64,000 nucleotides of DNA from Hyphomicrobium_A sp964493785. GTDB lineage: Bacteria; Pseudomonadota; Alphaproteobacteria; Rhizobiales; Hyphomicrobiaceae. The translations under genes and the position numbers were made by a program. Below, one piece after another: positions 1-8,715 of the stretch (the first letter of the stretch is position 1; every line of letters begins with the position of its first letter). The stretch spans positions 69,650 through 133,649 of the forward strand of contig CAZBPM010000011.1 of NCBI GenBank assembly GCA_964493785.1, read 5' to 3'. The notes under the pieces are model-generated. The model saw only the letters and a list, made by a program, of their open reading frames with translations. It was not told where the DNA came from and ran no database searches.

Positions 1-2
1 TC

Positions 3-347
3 CGTAAGCTGGCGATGGCCTACACGATGGTGGCCGACCTCGGCACCGCCAACCTCGGACAGCCCGCCTATGAGGTTGTCATCGATCAGGCGACGAAAAT
101 CATAAACGAGGCCATCCAGGGGCTGGGCGACGTCCAGTCGAAGCTGGGTATCTCGGAGCAGCGCGTAAAGGATGCGAGCGAGCGCATGTCGGTGCAGATC
201 GACATCCTGGAGACGCACGTGAATTCGCTTGAGGCCATTGACCCGAACGAGGCGGCGACGCGTGTGACTGCGCTGCTCACCCAAATGGAGACGTCGTACG
301 CGCTGACCGCGCGCATCATGAATCTCAGTATCCTCAATTACCTCTGA
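3..347 (+). CDS. flgL: FlgL, flagellar hook-filament junction protein (C-terminal part only)
   Basis: The reading frame is already open at the window edge, so only the last ~114 residues are visible. It is mostly helical and ends with the pattern of flagellin-superfamily D0 C-termini: a run resembling 'SYALTARIMNLSILNYL', preceded by heptad-like text with many E/Q/A residues. FlgL (HAP3) joins the hook-associated FlgK ring to the flagellin filament outside the cell. Directly downstream are flaF and flbT, the usual rhizobial neighbours of the hook genes; flgE and flgK would be expected just outside the window. Identity is inferred from the C-terminal helix and context, because the N-terminal domain is missing. 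It could also be an unusual flagellin, but position favours FlgL. Confidence 0.8.
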   Translation, partial: RKLAMAYTMVADLGTANLGQPAYEVVIDQATKIINEAIQGLGDVQSKLGISEQRVKDASERMSVQIDILETHVNSLEAIDPNEAATRVTALLTQMETSYALTARIMNLSILNYL

Positions 348-391
348 CGCCCCGAACGCAACGCGAAACCCTTCGGAACCTGAGACGAGAA

Positions 392-739
392 ATGTATCAA
401 TTCCCATATGCCGACGCGATCGAGAACAGCCCGGCGCTTGCGCGAGAGCGCGAGCGACAGGTCTTCGAACGCTGTCTGGAGATGTTGCGGTCGGCCGAGG
501 AGAAGGGCGCGAGCTCGCACGAAGCAATCGAGGCTCTCTCGTTCTGCCGCCGCATGTGGGCGACATTGCTCGAGGATCTCGCGAGCCCGGAGAACGCGCT
601 GCCGAAGGAGCTGCGCGCCGAAATCATCTCCATCGGCCTTTGGGTGATCCGCGAATCCGAGGAAATCCGCCTCGGTAGGCAGGCGGACTTCAAGCCGCTG
701 ATCGAAGTCACGACGGCACTCTATGAGGGCCTCAAATGA
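392..739 (+). CDS. flaF: FlaF, flagellin synthesis/secretion regulator
   Basis: 115-residue cytoplasmic protein, normal length for FlaF. Visible features are the N-terminal 'YADAIENSPALARERERQVF' type segment and a helical core with 'CRRMWATLLEDLASPENALP', typical of this alphaproteobacterial family. FlaF is required for flagellin accumulation and secretion and acts together with, and opposite to, FlbT. The gene lies 44 bp after flgL and its stop overlaps the flbT start by 4 bp (ATGA), so flaF and flbT are translationally coupled. This pair is restricted to Alphaproteobacteria and is one basis for the taxonomic call. Confidence 0.93.
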   Translation: MYQFPYADAIENSPALARERERQVFERCLEMLRSAEEKGASSHEAIEALSFCRRMWATLLEDLASPENALPKELRAEIISIGLWVIRESEEIRLGRQADFKPLIEVTTALYEGLK

Positions 740-1173
740 AGAAGCTGCACATTTCGCTGAAACCGGGCGAGCGGATCTACGTCAACGGCGCCGTTCTGAA
801 GGTCGACCGAAAGGTCTCGATCGAGTTTCTCAACGACGTCACCTTCCTGCTGGAGCATCATGTCCTTCAACCGGACAAAACACACTCGCCGCTTCGCCAG
901 CTCTACTTCATCGTCCAGACGATCCTGATCGATCCTGCGAATGGCGCCGAAGCCCACAAGATGTTTTATGAGACGCACGAATCTCTCGCGAATTCGTTCG
1001 AGAACCCGGCCATCCGCCAGAATCTGGCAGAGGTGCGGGAGTTCTTCGAGCGCGACCGTCTCTTCGATGCACTGAAGCTCCTCCGCTCGCTCTTTCCGAT
1101 CGAGGACGCGATCCTCAGTCAGCGCGCCCGCGCTGATGCCGATGGCCTCAACCAAGCTTGCGAGGTGCGCTGA
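736..1173 (+). CDS. flbT: FlbT, post-transcriptional regulator of flagellin mRNA
   Basis: 145 residues, standard FlbT length, opening 'MKKLHISLKPGERIYVNGAV' as in the family, followed by 'FLLEHHVLQPDKTHSPLRQLYFIVQTILIDP', a highly conserved stretch. In Caulobacter FlbT binds the 5' leader of flagellin mRNA and promotes its decay until the hook is finished; that is established for the family and not shown here. It is relevant to this window because three flagellin genes and mcp carry structured leaders with a conserved fold (see the entries at 22522, 23667, 24941 and 42335). Its TGA overlaps the flgD ATG (TGATG). Confidence 0.95.
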   Translation: MKKLHISLKPGERIYVNGAVLKVDRKVSIEFLNDVTFLLEHHVLQPDKTHSPLRQLYFIVQTILIDPANGAEAHKMFYETHESLANSFENPAIRQNLAEVREFFERDRLFDALKLLRSLFPIEDAILSQRARADADGLNQACEVR

Positions 1174-1592
1174 TGCAGGTTCCATCCACCACGACCACGA
1201 CGTCCACTGCGATGCAGAACAACACGCAGACAGCGGACAAGAGCACCACTGCGAAGTCGGCCTCGCTCGACTACACCGCCTTCCTCCGGCTGCTCATCGC
1301 GCAGATGCAGAACCAGGATCCGACCAATCCCACCGATCCCGCCCAGTGGATGGGGCAGATCGCGTCCTTCTCCAACGTCGAGCAGGCAATCCAGACCAAC
1401 GCCAAGCTCGACTCGCTGATGACCAGCATGGCGCTGTCGCAGGTCGATGGCCTGATCGGGCGCACGCTCACGTCAGAAGACGGCAGCGTCAACGGTGTGG
1501 TGAAGTCCGTTCGCATCGTCTCTGGCGGCACCGTCGCCGTGCTGGAAAATGGCGATCAGGTCCTGATGGGCGCCGGCCTGAAGATAAGCTGA
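1173..1592 (+). CDS. flgD: FlgD, flagellar hook cap/scaffold protein
   Basis: 139 residues from the ATG that overlaps the flbT stop. A TTG five codons upstream is in frame but lies inside flbT. The N-terminus is Thr/Gln-rich and disordered, followed by the FlgD signature 'DYTAFLRLLIAQMQNQDPTNP' (first 20 residues conserved) and 'MGQIASFSNVEQAIQTN'. FlgD caps the growing hook while FlgE polymerises. The protein is much shorter than enterobacterial FlgD (about 230 residues) because the Fn3/Tudor-like C-terminal part is reduced to about 45 residues; such short forms are usual in rhizobia. It sits in a tightly overlapping run with flbT and fliQ. Confidence 0.93.
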   Translation: MQVPSTTTTTSTAMQNNTQTADKSTTAKSASLDYTAFLRLLIAQMQNQDPTNPTDPAQWMGQIASFSNVEQAIQTNAKLDSLMTSMALSQVDGLIGRTLTSEDGSVNGVVKSVRIVSGGTVAVLENGDQVLMGAGLKIS

Positions 1593-1858
1593 TGAACCAG
1601 GCTGACGCCCTAGACATCGTGCAGGCGGCGATCTGGACCATCATCGTCGCGTCCAGCCCGGCCGTGGTCGCCGCCATGGCCGTCGGCATCGTCATCGCCC
1701 TCCTGCAGGCGCTGACCCAGATCCAGGAAATCACCCTAACCTTCATTCCGAAGATCATTGCCACGCTGCTCGTGACGTCGCTCATGGCCCCGTTCATCGG
1801 CACTGTGATCTATGCGTTCGCCGAGCAGATTTACGGCCGCATCCAATACGGCTTCTGA
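1592..1858 (+). CDS. fliQ: FliQ, flagellar type III export gate subunit
   Basis: 88 residues, normal FliQ size, starting at the ATG that overlaps the flgD stop (TGATG). A longer open frame upstream of this ATG is only the shadow of flgD. Two hydrophobic helices are visible (roughly residues 15-38 and 50-75), with the conserved 'LLQALTQIQEITLTFIPKI' between them. Four FliQ copies join FliP and FliR to make the export gate in the inner membrane. fliP is far away at 21672 and fliR at 4021, so the gate genes are dispersed in this regulon. Confidence 0.96.
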   Translation: MNQADALDIVQAAIWTIIVASSPAVVAAMAVGIVIALLQALTQIQEITLTFIPKIIATLLVTSLMAPFIGTVIYAFAEQIYGRIQYGF

Positions 1859-1933
1859 CGCCGCTGCCCCCGTAGGGCACCTTCGCGCAAGCTTCGCAGG
1901 CTAACCCTTTCCTGTTCAAGCTGAGGGGAGGCC

Positions 1934-4024
1934 ATGGCCCAGACCATCGTCACAGCCGTATCGCCGGCGAATCGCGCCGGCACTAAGGACGTCAGCCTAG
2001 CCATAGGCATCGTCTTCATTCTGGCTGTGCTCTTTCTTCCGCTGCCCGCGGCTATCATCGACATCGGGCTCGCCTTCTCCATCGCCCTCGCCGTGCTCGT
2101 CTTGATGGTTGCGCTCTGGATTCAGCGCCCGCTGGACTTCTCCGCCTTCCCGACCGTCCTCCTGATCGCGACCATATTGCGATTGGCGCTGAACATCGCC
2201 ACGACGCGTCTGATCCTCTCGCACGGCAACGAGGGCACCGCGGCGGCCGGCCACGTCATCGCCGGCTTCTCCAGCTTCGTGATGAGCGGCGACTTCATGA
2301 TCGGCACGATCGTGTTCGTCATTCTCGTCACCGTGAACTTTCTCGTCATCACCAAAGGCGCAACGCGTATCGCCGAGGTCGGCGCGCGCTTCACCCTCGA
2401 TGCCATCCCCGGCAAGCAGATGGCGATCGACGCCGACCTCTCCGCCGGCCTCATCGACGACAAGGAGGCCATGCATCGACGCCGCGAGCTGGAAGAGGAA
2501 AGCTCCTTCTTCGGCTCGATGGACGGCGCCTCGAAATTCGTGCGCGGCGACGCCATCGCCGGTCTGATCATTCTCGCCATCAATATCTTCGGCGGCATAG
2601 TCATTGGCGTGACGCGCCATGAATTGTCATTCGCCGAGGCGACCGACATCTATACGAAGCTGTCGGTCGGCGACGGTCTCGTCACCCAGATCCCCGCGCT
2701 GATCATCTCGCTCGCGGCCGGCCTTCTTGTATCCAAGGGCGGCACGCGTGGCAGCGCCGAGAAGGCCGTCTTCGGCCAGCTCGGAAACCACCCCCGCGCC
2801 CTGACCCTGGCCGGCGCTGTCATGATCGTCCTCGCCGCTTCGCCCGGCCTGCCGTTCCTGCCGTTCGCCATTCTCGGCGGCGCTATGGGCTTCATCGCCT
2901 ACGCGATCCCCCGGCGACACGCTGCCGCCAAGGCCGCCGAGGAGGCGCGGGAGCGGGAAGCCAAGGCGATGGCCGAGGAGGAAGTCCGCCAGTCGGTCAA
3001 GGAATCATTGAAGACGGTCGAGCTTGAACTCTGCCTCGGCAAGCAGATATCGGGCTCGCTGCTGTCGGCGCACAACGAGCTTGCTCAGCGCGTCAGCAAG
3101 ATGCGCCACAAGTTCGCGCGCCAGTACGGTTTCGTCGTGCCCGAGATCCGCCTCACGGACGACATCTCGATCCCGCCCAAGAGCTACCAGATCAAGATCC
3201 ACGGCACCGTTGTGGCGAGCGAGGAACTTCGCATCGGCGACGTGCTCGTCATCGTCGGCGACGGCCAGGTACCGAACGTCCCCGGCGACGAGACGCGCGA
3301 GCCCGCCTTCGGCATGAAGGCAATGTGGGTGTCGGACCTCTTCGCCAACACGCTTCAACGCGACGGGTTTACGGCCGTCGACAGCATGTCCGTTCTGCTG
3401 ACGCATCTCGGCGAGGTCATCCGCAACAACCTGGCCCAGCTTCTGTCCTACAAGGACATGCGTAGCCTGCTCGACCGCCTGGAGCCGGAATATCGCCGCC
3501 TGATCGACGAGATCATCCCATCGCGGATTTCTCACTCGGGCCTGCAGGCGGTGCTCAAGCTGTTGCTGACCGAGCGCATCTCCATCCGCAATCTCCACCT
3601 CATTCTCGAGGCAATTGCCGAGATCGCGCCGCACGCCAGCCGTTCCGAGCAGATCGCAGAGCACGTTCGCCTGCGCATGGCCCAGCAGATCTGTGGCGAG
3701 ATGGCCGACGAAGGCGTGCTGAAGGTCTTGCGCCTCGGCAGTCGGTGGGAGCTGGCCTTCCACCAGAGCCTGAAGCGCGACCAAAAGGGCGAGGTCGTCG
3801 AATTCGACATCGACCCCAAGCTGATCGAGCAGTTCAGCACCGAGGCCACCAACGTCATCCGCCGCCTGATGGACCAGCGTCAGAAGTTCGTTCTCGTGGC
3901 GGCGCCCGACGCACGACCTTACGTGCGCATGATCACCGAACGCCTGTTTGCGACCCTGCCGGTTCTCTCCCACCTCGAAATCGCACGCGGCGTCCAGATC
4001 AAGTCGCTCGGAACGATCTCGTGA
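1934..4024 (+). CDS. flhA: FlhA, flagellar export apparatus major transmembrane protein
   Basis: 696 residues with an excellent ribosome site (GGGGAGG) before the ATG. The N-terminal half carries about eight transmembrane segments and the FHIPEP-family loop, including 'FPTVLLIATILRLALNIATT' and 'VVFVILVTVNFLVITKGATR'-like text (here 'TIVFVILVTVNFLVITKG'). 'RFTLDAIPGKQMAIDADLSAG' marks the cytoplasmic loop. The C-terminal ~350 residues form the cytosolic nonameric ring that docks substrates and chaperones. FlhA uses proton motive force with FlhB to export rod, hook and filament proteins. The stop overlaps the fliR GTG. Confidence 0.97.
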   Translation: MAQTIVTAVSPANRAGTKDVSLAIGIVFILAVLFLPLPAAIIDIGLAFSIALAVLVLMVALWIQRPLDFSAFPTVLLIATILRLALNIATTRLILSHGNEGTAAAGHVIAGFSSFVMSGDFMIGTIVFVILVTVNFLVITKGATRIAEVGARFTLDAIPGKQMAIDADLSAGLIDDKEAMHRRRELEEESSFFGSMDGASKFVRGDAIAGLIILAINIFGGIVIGVTRHELSFAEATDIYTKLSVGDGLVTQIPALIISLAAGLLVSKGGTRGSAEKAVFGQLGNHPRALTLAGAVMIVLAASPGLPFLPFAILGGAMGFIAYAIPRRHAAAKAAEEAREREAKAMAEEEVRQSVKESLKTVELELCLGKQISGSLLSAHNELAQRVSKMRHKFARQYGFVVPEIRLTDDISIPPKSYQIKIHGTVVASEELRIGDVLVIVGDGQVPNVPGDETREPAFGMKAMWVSDLFANTLQRDGFTAVDSMSVLLTHLGEVIRNNLAQLLSYKDMRSLLDRLEPEYRRLIDEIIPSRISHSGLQAVLKLLLTERISIRNLHLILEAIAEIAPHASRSEQIAEHVRLRMAQQICGEMADEGVLKVLRLGSRWELAFHQSLKRDQKGEVVEFDIDPKLIEQFSTEATNVIRRLMDQRQKFVLVAAPDARPYVRMITERLFATLPVLSHLEIARGVQIKSLGTIS

Positions 4025-4776
4025 CCGACATAGGGCCGCAAGCAGTCCTTGCGACCTTTCTCATCTTCTGCCGCATCGGCGCCTGCCTGATGCTGATGCC
4101 TGGCTTCGGCTCCCCGCGCGTTCCAATGCGCGTCCGGCTGTTCCTCGCTCTCTGCGTGACGCTCGCGCTGACGCCGTTGCTCGTGGGAAATGTGAAGGCT
4201 GCGATCCCCGATGATGCGCCCGTCACGGTCTTCCGCCTGATCGCCTCGGAGGCCATCATCGGAGCCATCATTGGCCTCATGGGTCGCATATTTTTCCTGG
4301 CGCTGCAGTTCGCGGGATCATCGATCACCATGTTCATCGGCCTTTCGAACACGCCCGATGCGCATATCGAAGAGGACGAGCCGCAATCGGGCGTGACCAG
4401 TCTCATCACCATAACCGCCACGGTCCTGATCTTCATTCTCGACCTCCACTGGGAGATCATCCGCGCTCTCGTCGACTCCTACTCCGCGGTGCCCGTGGCA
4501 AAGCAGCTCGCGGCGAACTTCGGCATCATCAAGCTCACCGACGCCGCCACCGATTCCTTCCTCCTCGCCCTGCGCATCAGCGCCCCGTTCATCGTCTACT
4601 CGCTGATGATCAACCTCATGTTCGGCGTTCTCGGAAAGCTGACACCGCAAATTCCCGTCTATTTCATCTCGATCCCGTTCGTGCTGGCCGGCGGCGGCCT
4701 CATTCTCTTCTTCGCCTCGGGCGAAATGTTGCAGCTTTTCATGACCGGCTTCTCGCAATGGCTTGCAAAGGTGTGA
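4021..4776 (+). CDS. fliR: FliR, flagellar type III export gate subunit
   Basis: 251 residues starting at a GTG that overlaps the flhA stop (GTGA). An ATG further upstream in the same frame lies deep inside flhA and is not credible. The protein is very hydrophobic, with about six membrane helices, and carries FliR hallmarks such as 'FCRIGACLMLMPGFG' near the N-terminus, 'QFAGSSITMFIGLSN' in the middle and 'FVLAGGGLILFFASGEMLQLF' at the end (19 central residues conserved in spirit). It forms the FliP5Q4R1 gate with fliQ (1592) and fliP (21672). Confidence 0.95.
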   Translation: MTDIGPQAVLATFLIFCRIGACLMLMPGFGSPRVPMRVRLFLALCVTLALTPLLVGNVKAAIPDDAPVTVFRLIASEAIIGAIIGLMGRIFFLALQFAGSSITMFIGLSNTPDAHIEEDEPQSGVTSLITITATVLIFILDLHWEIIRALVDSYSAVPVAKQLAANFGIIKLTDAATDSFLLALRISAPFIVYSLMINLMFGVLGKLTPQIPVYFISIPFVLAGGGLILFFASGEMLQLFMTGFSQWLAKV

Positions 4777-4780
4777 CGCG

Positions 4781-5182
4781 ATGATCGAGCAACGCGTGCG
4801 CAAGTCTCGCCGGCTGCTGGCGGTGCAGCAGGACCTCCAGCGCATCGAGGAGGAACGGATCGCCAGCCTGAAGCGGCGCCAGGCCGAGCTTTCGACCCTC
4901 CAGGAGGAAGCAATCGGCGCGCTCAGCAGCGACGAGGCGCTGCAGGGTGTCTTCACTCCGGTCATCGTGAAGAGGCTCCAGTCACTCGGCGACGAGAAGC
5001 TCCGCATCGACGCTGAAATGGAGCGCCGCCTGCAGATTCTGCGCGCTGCGGCAACGCGCACGAAGTATGCGGAGAAGCTTGCCCGCGGCTACGAGCAGCA
5101 GCGCGCAAAGACGGTCTCTGAAAAGGAGCTGATGGACGTCATAGAACGTGCATTGCGCATCGACGACGCAAGCCTCCCATAA
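4781..5182 (+). CDS. Small coiled-coil protein in flagellar export operon (FliJ-like candidate)
   Basis: 133 residues from the ATG four bases after the fliR stop; a TTG 18 bases upstream would overlap fliR. The protein is almost entirely charged helix (many R/E/Q/K, no prolines until the end), opening 'MIEQRVRKSRRLLAVQQDLQ' with heptad-like leucines, and has no membrane segment. FliJ, the coiled-coil stalk of the FliI ATPase, has similar length, charge and architecture, and no other FliJ candidate was found in this window. That makes FliJ the best guess, but I see no family-specific motif, so the function is inferred from shape and neighbourhood only. Confidence 0.5.
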   Translation: MIEQRVRKSRRLLAVQQDLQRIEEERIASLKRRQAELSTLQEEAIGALSSDEALQGVFTPVIVKRLQSLGDEKLRIDAEMERRLQILRAAATRTKYAEKLARGYEQQRAKTVSEKELMDVIERALRIDDASLP

Positions 5183-5234
5183 GCTTATCAGGTGAATCTG
5201 CAGGTCTACGAGGCCGCACAGGTTTCACTCTCGG

Positions 5235-5741
5235 ATGACATCCGGTCCCGATCTCATTCTTGGCGTTTCCCGCGCTGCCGATACGGCAAAGCAGCGCGAG
5301 GCTGCGGCACGTCTTGAGCGTTTGAGCCGGCCGGCAGGCGCGGACGTGGCCACGGCGTCGGATTGGGCCAGCACAACTGCCTCAGCCGGCAACACGTCCG
5401 ATTGGTCGACCGAACTCCGCCGCGCCGCCATCGCACAATCCGACAAGACAAGCGTTCCCAACCCCGTGCCCGCCGCTGACGGTTCGGCGAAGCCGGACGT
5501 CTACGTCCAGTTCGAAGCGCTGCTGCTGCAGAACATGGTCGAAGCGATGATGCCGCAGGATTCTGAATCGATGTTTGGTTCTGGAACTGCCGGCGGCATG
5601 TGGAAATCAATGCTGGCGGAGAAGGTTGCAGCCGAGATCGCCCGTTCGGGCGCAACTGGAATTGCAAAGCAGATGGCCGCCGCGGAAGGCGAGCGCACGG
5701 CCGCCGCGTCCAATAATCAAGTGAAGGTCGACAAAACATGA
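5235..5741 (+). CDS. FlgJ-type rod-binding protein without muramidase domain
   Basis: 168 residues. The first ~85 residues are low-complexity Ala/Ser/Asp text. The rest matches the rod-binding domain of FlgJ: 'YVQFEALLLQNMVEAMMPQD', then a Gly-rich turn 'FGSGTAGGMWKSMLAEKVA' and 'IARSGATGIAKQM'. This domain acts in the periplasm as a rod scaffold or cap. Enterobacterial FlgJ has a C-terminal peptidoglycan hydrolase; here that activity is absent, and a stand-alone lytic transglycosylase is encoded at 32062, a division of labour common in Alphaproteobacteria. The stop overlaps the start of the next gene (ATGA). Start chosen as the first ATG; the N-terminus is not conserved enough to confirm it. 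Confidence 0.75.
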   Translation: MTSGPDLILGVSRAADTAKQREAAARLERLSRPAGADVATASDWASTTASAGNTSDWSTELRRAAIAQSDKTSVPNPVPAADGSAKPDVYVQFEALLLQNMVEAMMPQDSESMFGSGTAGGMWKSMLAEKVAAEIARSGATGIAKQMAAAEGERTAAASNNQVKVDKT

Positions 5742-6124
5742 TGGCACGGAACAATAGCGAGCGAGAGCTGGCGGCGCGCAATTCAATTGCGAGAACCGTC
5801 CAGCGGATCGAGCACCTCGTGGATCAGGAGACGGAGGCGCTACGGACGCGCACGGCCATCGACCTTAAGGACTCCAACAACAAGAAGAGCCAGGCGCTTC
5901 TCGAGCTCAACTTGGCGACGCGGACCATCCAGGGCGCGCCACTCGATCCCGAACTGGTGCAGGGCCTGCGAGCATTGCGCACCAAGCTTGAGCTGAACCA
6001 GATCGTCCTCCGCCGTCATCTGGAGGCCGTCCGCGAAGTTGCCAGCGTCGTCACCGAGACCATCCAGGATCGGGATTGGGACGGCACCTATTCGCAGCAA
6101 TCGGGCTCCGGCGTAGGCCGATGA
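5738..6124 (+). CDS. FlgN-like flagellar export chaperone candidate
   Basis: 128 residues, all helical and cytoplasmic. The pattern 'RIEHLVDQETEALRTRTAID' followed by 'LKDSNNKKSQALLELNLATR' and a final 'NQIVLRRHLEAVREVASVV' resembles the FlgN family, in which two long antiparallel helices end with an Asn-containing helix and a short 'YS' tail. FlgN escorts FlgK and FlgL to the export gate, which would suit a gene beside flgL/flhA. Starts overlap on both sides (ATGA with the previous gene, ATGA with the next), so it is part of one operon. The family call is from pattern only; a profile search against PF05130 would decide. Confidence 0.5.
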   Translation: MMARNNSERELAARNSIARTVQRIEHLVDQETEALRTRTAIDLKDSNNKKSQALLELNLATRTIQGAPLDPELVQGLRALRTKLELNQIVLRRHLEAVREVASVVTETIQDRDWDGTYSQQSGSGVGR

Positions 6125-6612
6125 TAAGGCTCATCGCCACGGGAATTTGGATCTGCGTCGTGACGGTGCTGGCGAGCTACGCCGCAACCCTGTGGCACGC
6201 GCCGCCCGCGAAGGAGGACGGCGCAACAAAGCTGTTCGGCGGGCTTGAATCGATGGAGACCGGCGTCATCAGCGTCCCCGTCATCTCCAACGGCTCCGTC
6301 CAGGGATACGTGCTCGCCCAATTCACCTTCACGATGAAATCGGAAGCGTTGGGCAGGATGTCGGTCAAGCCGGACGTCTATCTCCAGGACGCTGCCTTCA
6401 GGGCCATCTACAGCGGCGAGGCTGCTGCGCTCCGTGGCGCTAAGAAGCAGGACCTCGAAGCGCTGACCGCGACGATCAAGCGCCGCGTCAACGAACGCTT
6501 CGGCGATCAGTTCGTCGAGGATGTCCTCATCGAGCGGCTCACCTTCGTGCCGAAGGAAGAGGTCCGCGATGGCGCTAGCCTCGTCAAGATGCGCCCCGAC
6601 TTCGGCCGCTGA
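6121..6612 (+). CDS. Single-pass membrane protein with FliL-like periplasmic domain
   Basis: 163 residues starting at the ATG that overlaps the previous stop. An N-terminal membrane anchor ('LIATGIWICVVTVLASYAAT') is followed by a periplasmic domain with 'GYVLAQFTFTMKSEAL' and a C-terminal segment 'ALTATIKRRVNERFGDQFVE' then 'DVLIERLTFVPKEEV'. This layout resembles FliL, where a stomatin-like fold ends in a strand 'VxxVxxTxFVxQ'. A more typical FliL is present at 21166, so this would be a second, diverged copy. It is the last gene of the leftward block and converges with fliI, leaving 13 bp between the two stops. FliL-like is an inference; it could be an unrelated basal-body protein. Confidence 0.5.
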   Translation: MIRLIATGIWICVVTVLASYAATLWHAPPAKEDGATKLFGGLESMETGVISVPVISNGSVQGYVLAQFTFTMKSEALGRMSVKPDVYLQDAAFRAIYSGEAAALRGAKKQDLEALTATIKRRVNERFGDQFVEDVLIERLTFVPKEEVRDGASLVKMRPDFGR

Positions 6613-6625
6613 TGCGCCGCGCCGT

Positions 6626-7993
6626 TTAAGCCTGGCCTGCAGGCGGAGCCTGCAGCGCGCGGGCGACCTCCTGGAACGCGTCGACGCTGTAGATGTCGCG
6701 CGGGCTCTGTTTCAGCGCTTCCAGAAGCTTCGGCACCACCTCCACGGCCTTGTCCAGCTCCGCGTCTGCACCAGCCTTGTAGCCACCCATCAGCCGCAAG
6801 TCGCGCGTATCCTCGAACCGCGCAATGAGCGCGCGCAGCTTCGACACCAGCGTACGCTGATCCTGCGTCCAGGCGTGCTGAGACAGCCGCGAGATTGAAG
6901 CCAGCACATTGACCGCCGGGTAGCGCGCCTGATCGGCTATCGCCCGATCGAGCACGATGTGGCCATCCAGCGTGCCGCGGATGCTGTCGGCGATCGGATC
7001 GTTGTGGTCGTCGCCGTCGACGAGGACGGAATAGATGCCGGTGATCGAGCCCGAGCCCTGTTCGCCCGGCCCTGCACGCTCCAGCAGGTTCGGCAGGTTG
7101 CTGAACACGCTCGGTGTGTAGCCGCGCGCAACCGGAGGCTCCCCGGCGGCAAGTGCAACCTCGCGTGCCGCGTGGGCAAAGCGCGTGATCGAATCGACGA
7201 TCAGCAGCACGTTCTCGCCGCGATCACGGAAATACTCGGCGATCGAGGTTGCCGTCTTAGGTGCCAGCCTGCGCATCATCGGGCTCTCGTCGCCCGTCGA
7301 GACGACTGCGATCACCCGCTCCCTGTTGGAGTCGAGCGTATCCTCCAGGAATTCGCGCACCTCGCGGCCGCGCTCGCCGACGAGCGCGATGACGACGGTA
7401 TCGAATCCCTTGGCGCGCGCCAGCATCGCCAGCAGCGTCGACTTGCCGACGCCCGAGCCGGCGAAAATGCCGATGCGTTGGCCGTAGCAGAGCGGCGTGA
7501 AAAGATCGATCACCCGCACGCCGGTCTTGAACGGCGCTGAAATTCGTTGCCGCGCGAGCGCCGCCGGCGCGCTCCTGTCGGCGAAGATCGGCTGCGTGCC
7601 GTGCGACAGCCCCACGCCGTCGCTGAGCGGCACGCCAAGCGCGTTGAAGATATGTCCCTTCCAGGACGGATCTGGATTGATCGCGGCAGGACCGAGCCGC
7701 CACACTCTCGCTCCGAGGCCGGCGGTTATCGGCTCATCGAACGTCTTGATGGTGACCCGCGATTCTTCAAGCCGAATGACCTCGCCCAGCTGCGGACGAC
7801 CATCGGCTTCAAGGCTCACTCTGTCCCCGAGCTTCACGAATGGGGAAAGGCCGGAGACGTTGCAGAACGCCGGCGTCACCTGGCTCACCGTCCCGCCGAC
7901 CTTCACCAGCGGCTGGGCCGCGGCGTTGGTCGCGTCGTCTGCAAGAGCATAGAGGGACGGGCGGTTTTCTCCGCCTTGCGCTATCGAGCTCAC
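6626..7993 (-). CDS. fliI: FliI, flagellar export ATPase
   Basis: 455 residues, start GTG overlapping the flgF stop (GTGA). F1/V1 ATPase beta-like fold: N-terminal beta barrel, then Walker A 'GIFAGSGVGKSTLLAMLARA', the catalytic Glu region 'VIALVGERGREVREFLED', and Walker B 'ENVLLIVDSITRFAHAAREV', followed by 'GSITGIYSVLVDGDDHNDPI', all diagnostic of FliI rather than ATP synthase beta. It energises substrate unfolding at the export gate with FliH (27837). The gene is the middle-to-last member of a three-gene - strand unit (DUF1217-flgF-fliI) that interrupts the + strand regulon, as in Sinorhizobium. Confidence 0.97.
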   Translation of the reverse strand: MSSIAQGGENRPSLYALADDATNAAAQPLVKVGGTVSQVTPAFCNVSGLSPFVKLGDRVSLEADGRPQLGEVIRLEESRVTIKTFDEPITAGLGARVWRLGPAAINPDPSWKGHIFNALGVPLSDGVGLSHGTQPIFADRSAPAALARQRISAPFKTGVRVIDLFTPLCYGQRIGIFAGSGVGKSTLLAMLARAKGFDTVVIALVGERGREVREFLEDTLDSNRERVIAVVSTGDESPMMRRLAPKTATSIAEYFRDRGENVLLIVDSITRFAHAAREVALAAGEPPVARGYTPSVFSNLPNLLERAGPGEQGSGSITGIYSVLVDGDDHNDPIADSIRGTLDGHIVLDRAIADQARYPAVNVLASISRLSQHAWTQDQRTLVSKLRALIARFEDTRDLRLMGGYKAGADAELDKAVEVVPKLLEALKQSPRDIYSVDAFQEVARALQAPPAGQA

Positions 7994-8715
7994 GAGCTGG
8001 GTGCCAGGGCCTTGATCGCCTCACGCAGCGAATCCTCGGACTGGTTGACCGAGTTCGACACCGAATCGTAGTTCCGCGAAGCCATGATGAGCTGCGACAT
8101 TTCCCACATCGGGTTGACGTTCGAGCCCTCGATGTGCCCCTGGATGACGCCATACCGGTTGAAATCGAGGGTCGGCGCGGCCGGAATGTCCGGTATCACG
8201 CCCGAGTTATCGAAGCGCGACAGCTTCGCCTTGGGATCGATCGTGAACAACCCGATCGCGCCAAGCTCGGCTCCCTGCTGCGTGATCATGCCGTCGCTGC
8301 CAATCGTGATCGGCCCTGCATTGGGATTGACCTGGATCGGCGCGCCGCCGGCATCGAGGATCGGATACCCGGCGATCGAGCGCAGATCGCCTTCTGCAGT
8401 CATCTGCATGCGGCCATCGCGCGTGTAAGCCAGCCCCGCCGGTGTCTGCAAACCGAACCAGGCATCGCCCTGCACGGCGACGTCGAGCGGATTCCCCGTG
8501 CGCGTGATCTGGCCGGGGTCGCGCTTGATGTATGCATCGCCCGATGATGCGAAGGCCACCTTCTCATTGGCCGAGCTGCTCAGCATCGACTCGAACTTTA
8601 TCTCCTCGCGCCGAAAGCCGGGCGTCGATGCGTTGGCAACGTTGTTGGCAATCGTCTCCATGCGCTTCTGTAGGGACATCTGGGACGATAGCGAGACGTA
8701 GAGGCCAGATTGCAT
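7990..8715 (-). CDS. flgF: FlgF, flagellar proximal rod protein
   Basis: 241 residues. Rod/hook family signature at the N-terminus: 'MQSGLYVSLSSQMSLQKRME' then 'TIANNVANASTPGFRRE'. The C-terminal helix 'SNVNPMWEMSQLIMASRNYD' is the second family signature. The middle contains 'DAWFGLQTPAGLAYTRDGRM', matching FlgF/FlgG. FlgF is distinguished from FlgG (17116) by its length, 'SGLYVSLSSQ' start and by its conserved place before fliI. It is a periplasmic rod subunit exported without cleavable signal peptide. The start codon abuts the stop of the DUF1217 gene, and its stop overlaps the fliI start. Confidence 0.93.
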   Translation of the reverse strand: MQSGLYVSLSSQMSLQKRMETIANNVANASTPGFRREEIKFESMLSSSANEKVAFASSGDAYIKRDPGQITRTGNPLDVAVQGDAWFGLQTPAGLAYTRDGRMQMTAEGDLRSIAGYPILDAGGAPIQVNPNAGPITIGSDGMITQQGAELGAIGLFTIDPKAKLSRFDNSGVIPDIPAAPTLDFNRYGVIQGHIEGSNVNPMWEMSQLIMASRNYDSVSNSVNQSEDSLREAIKALAPSS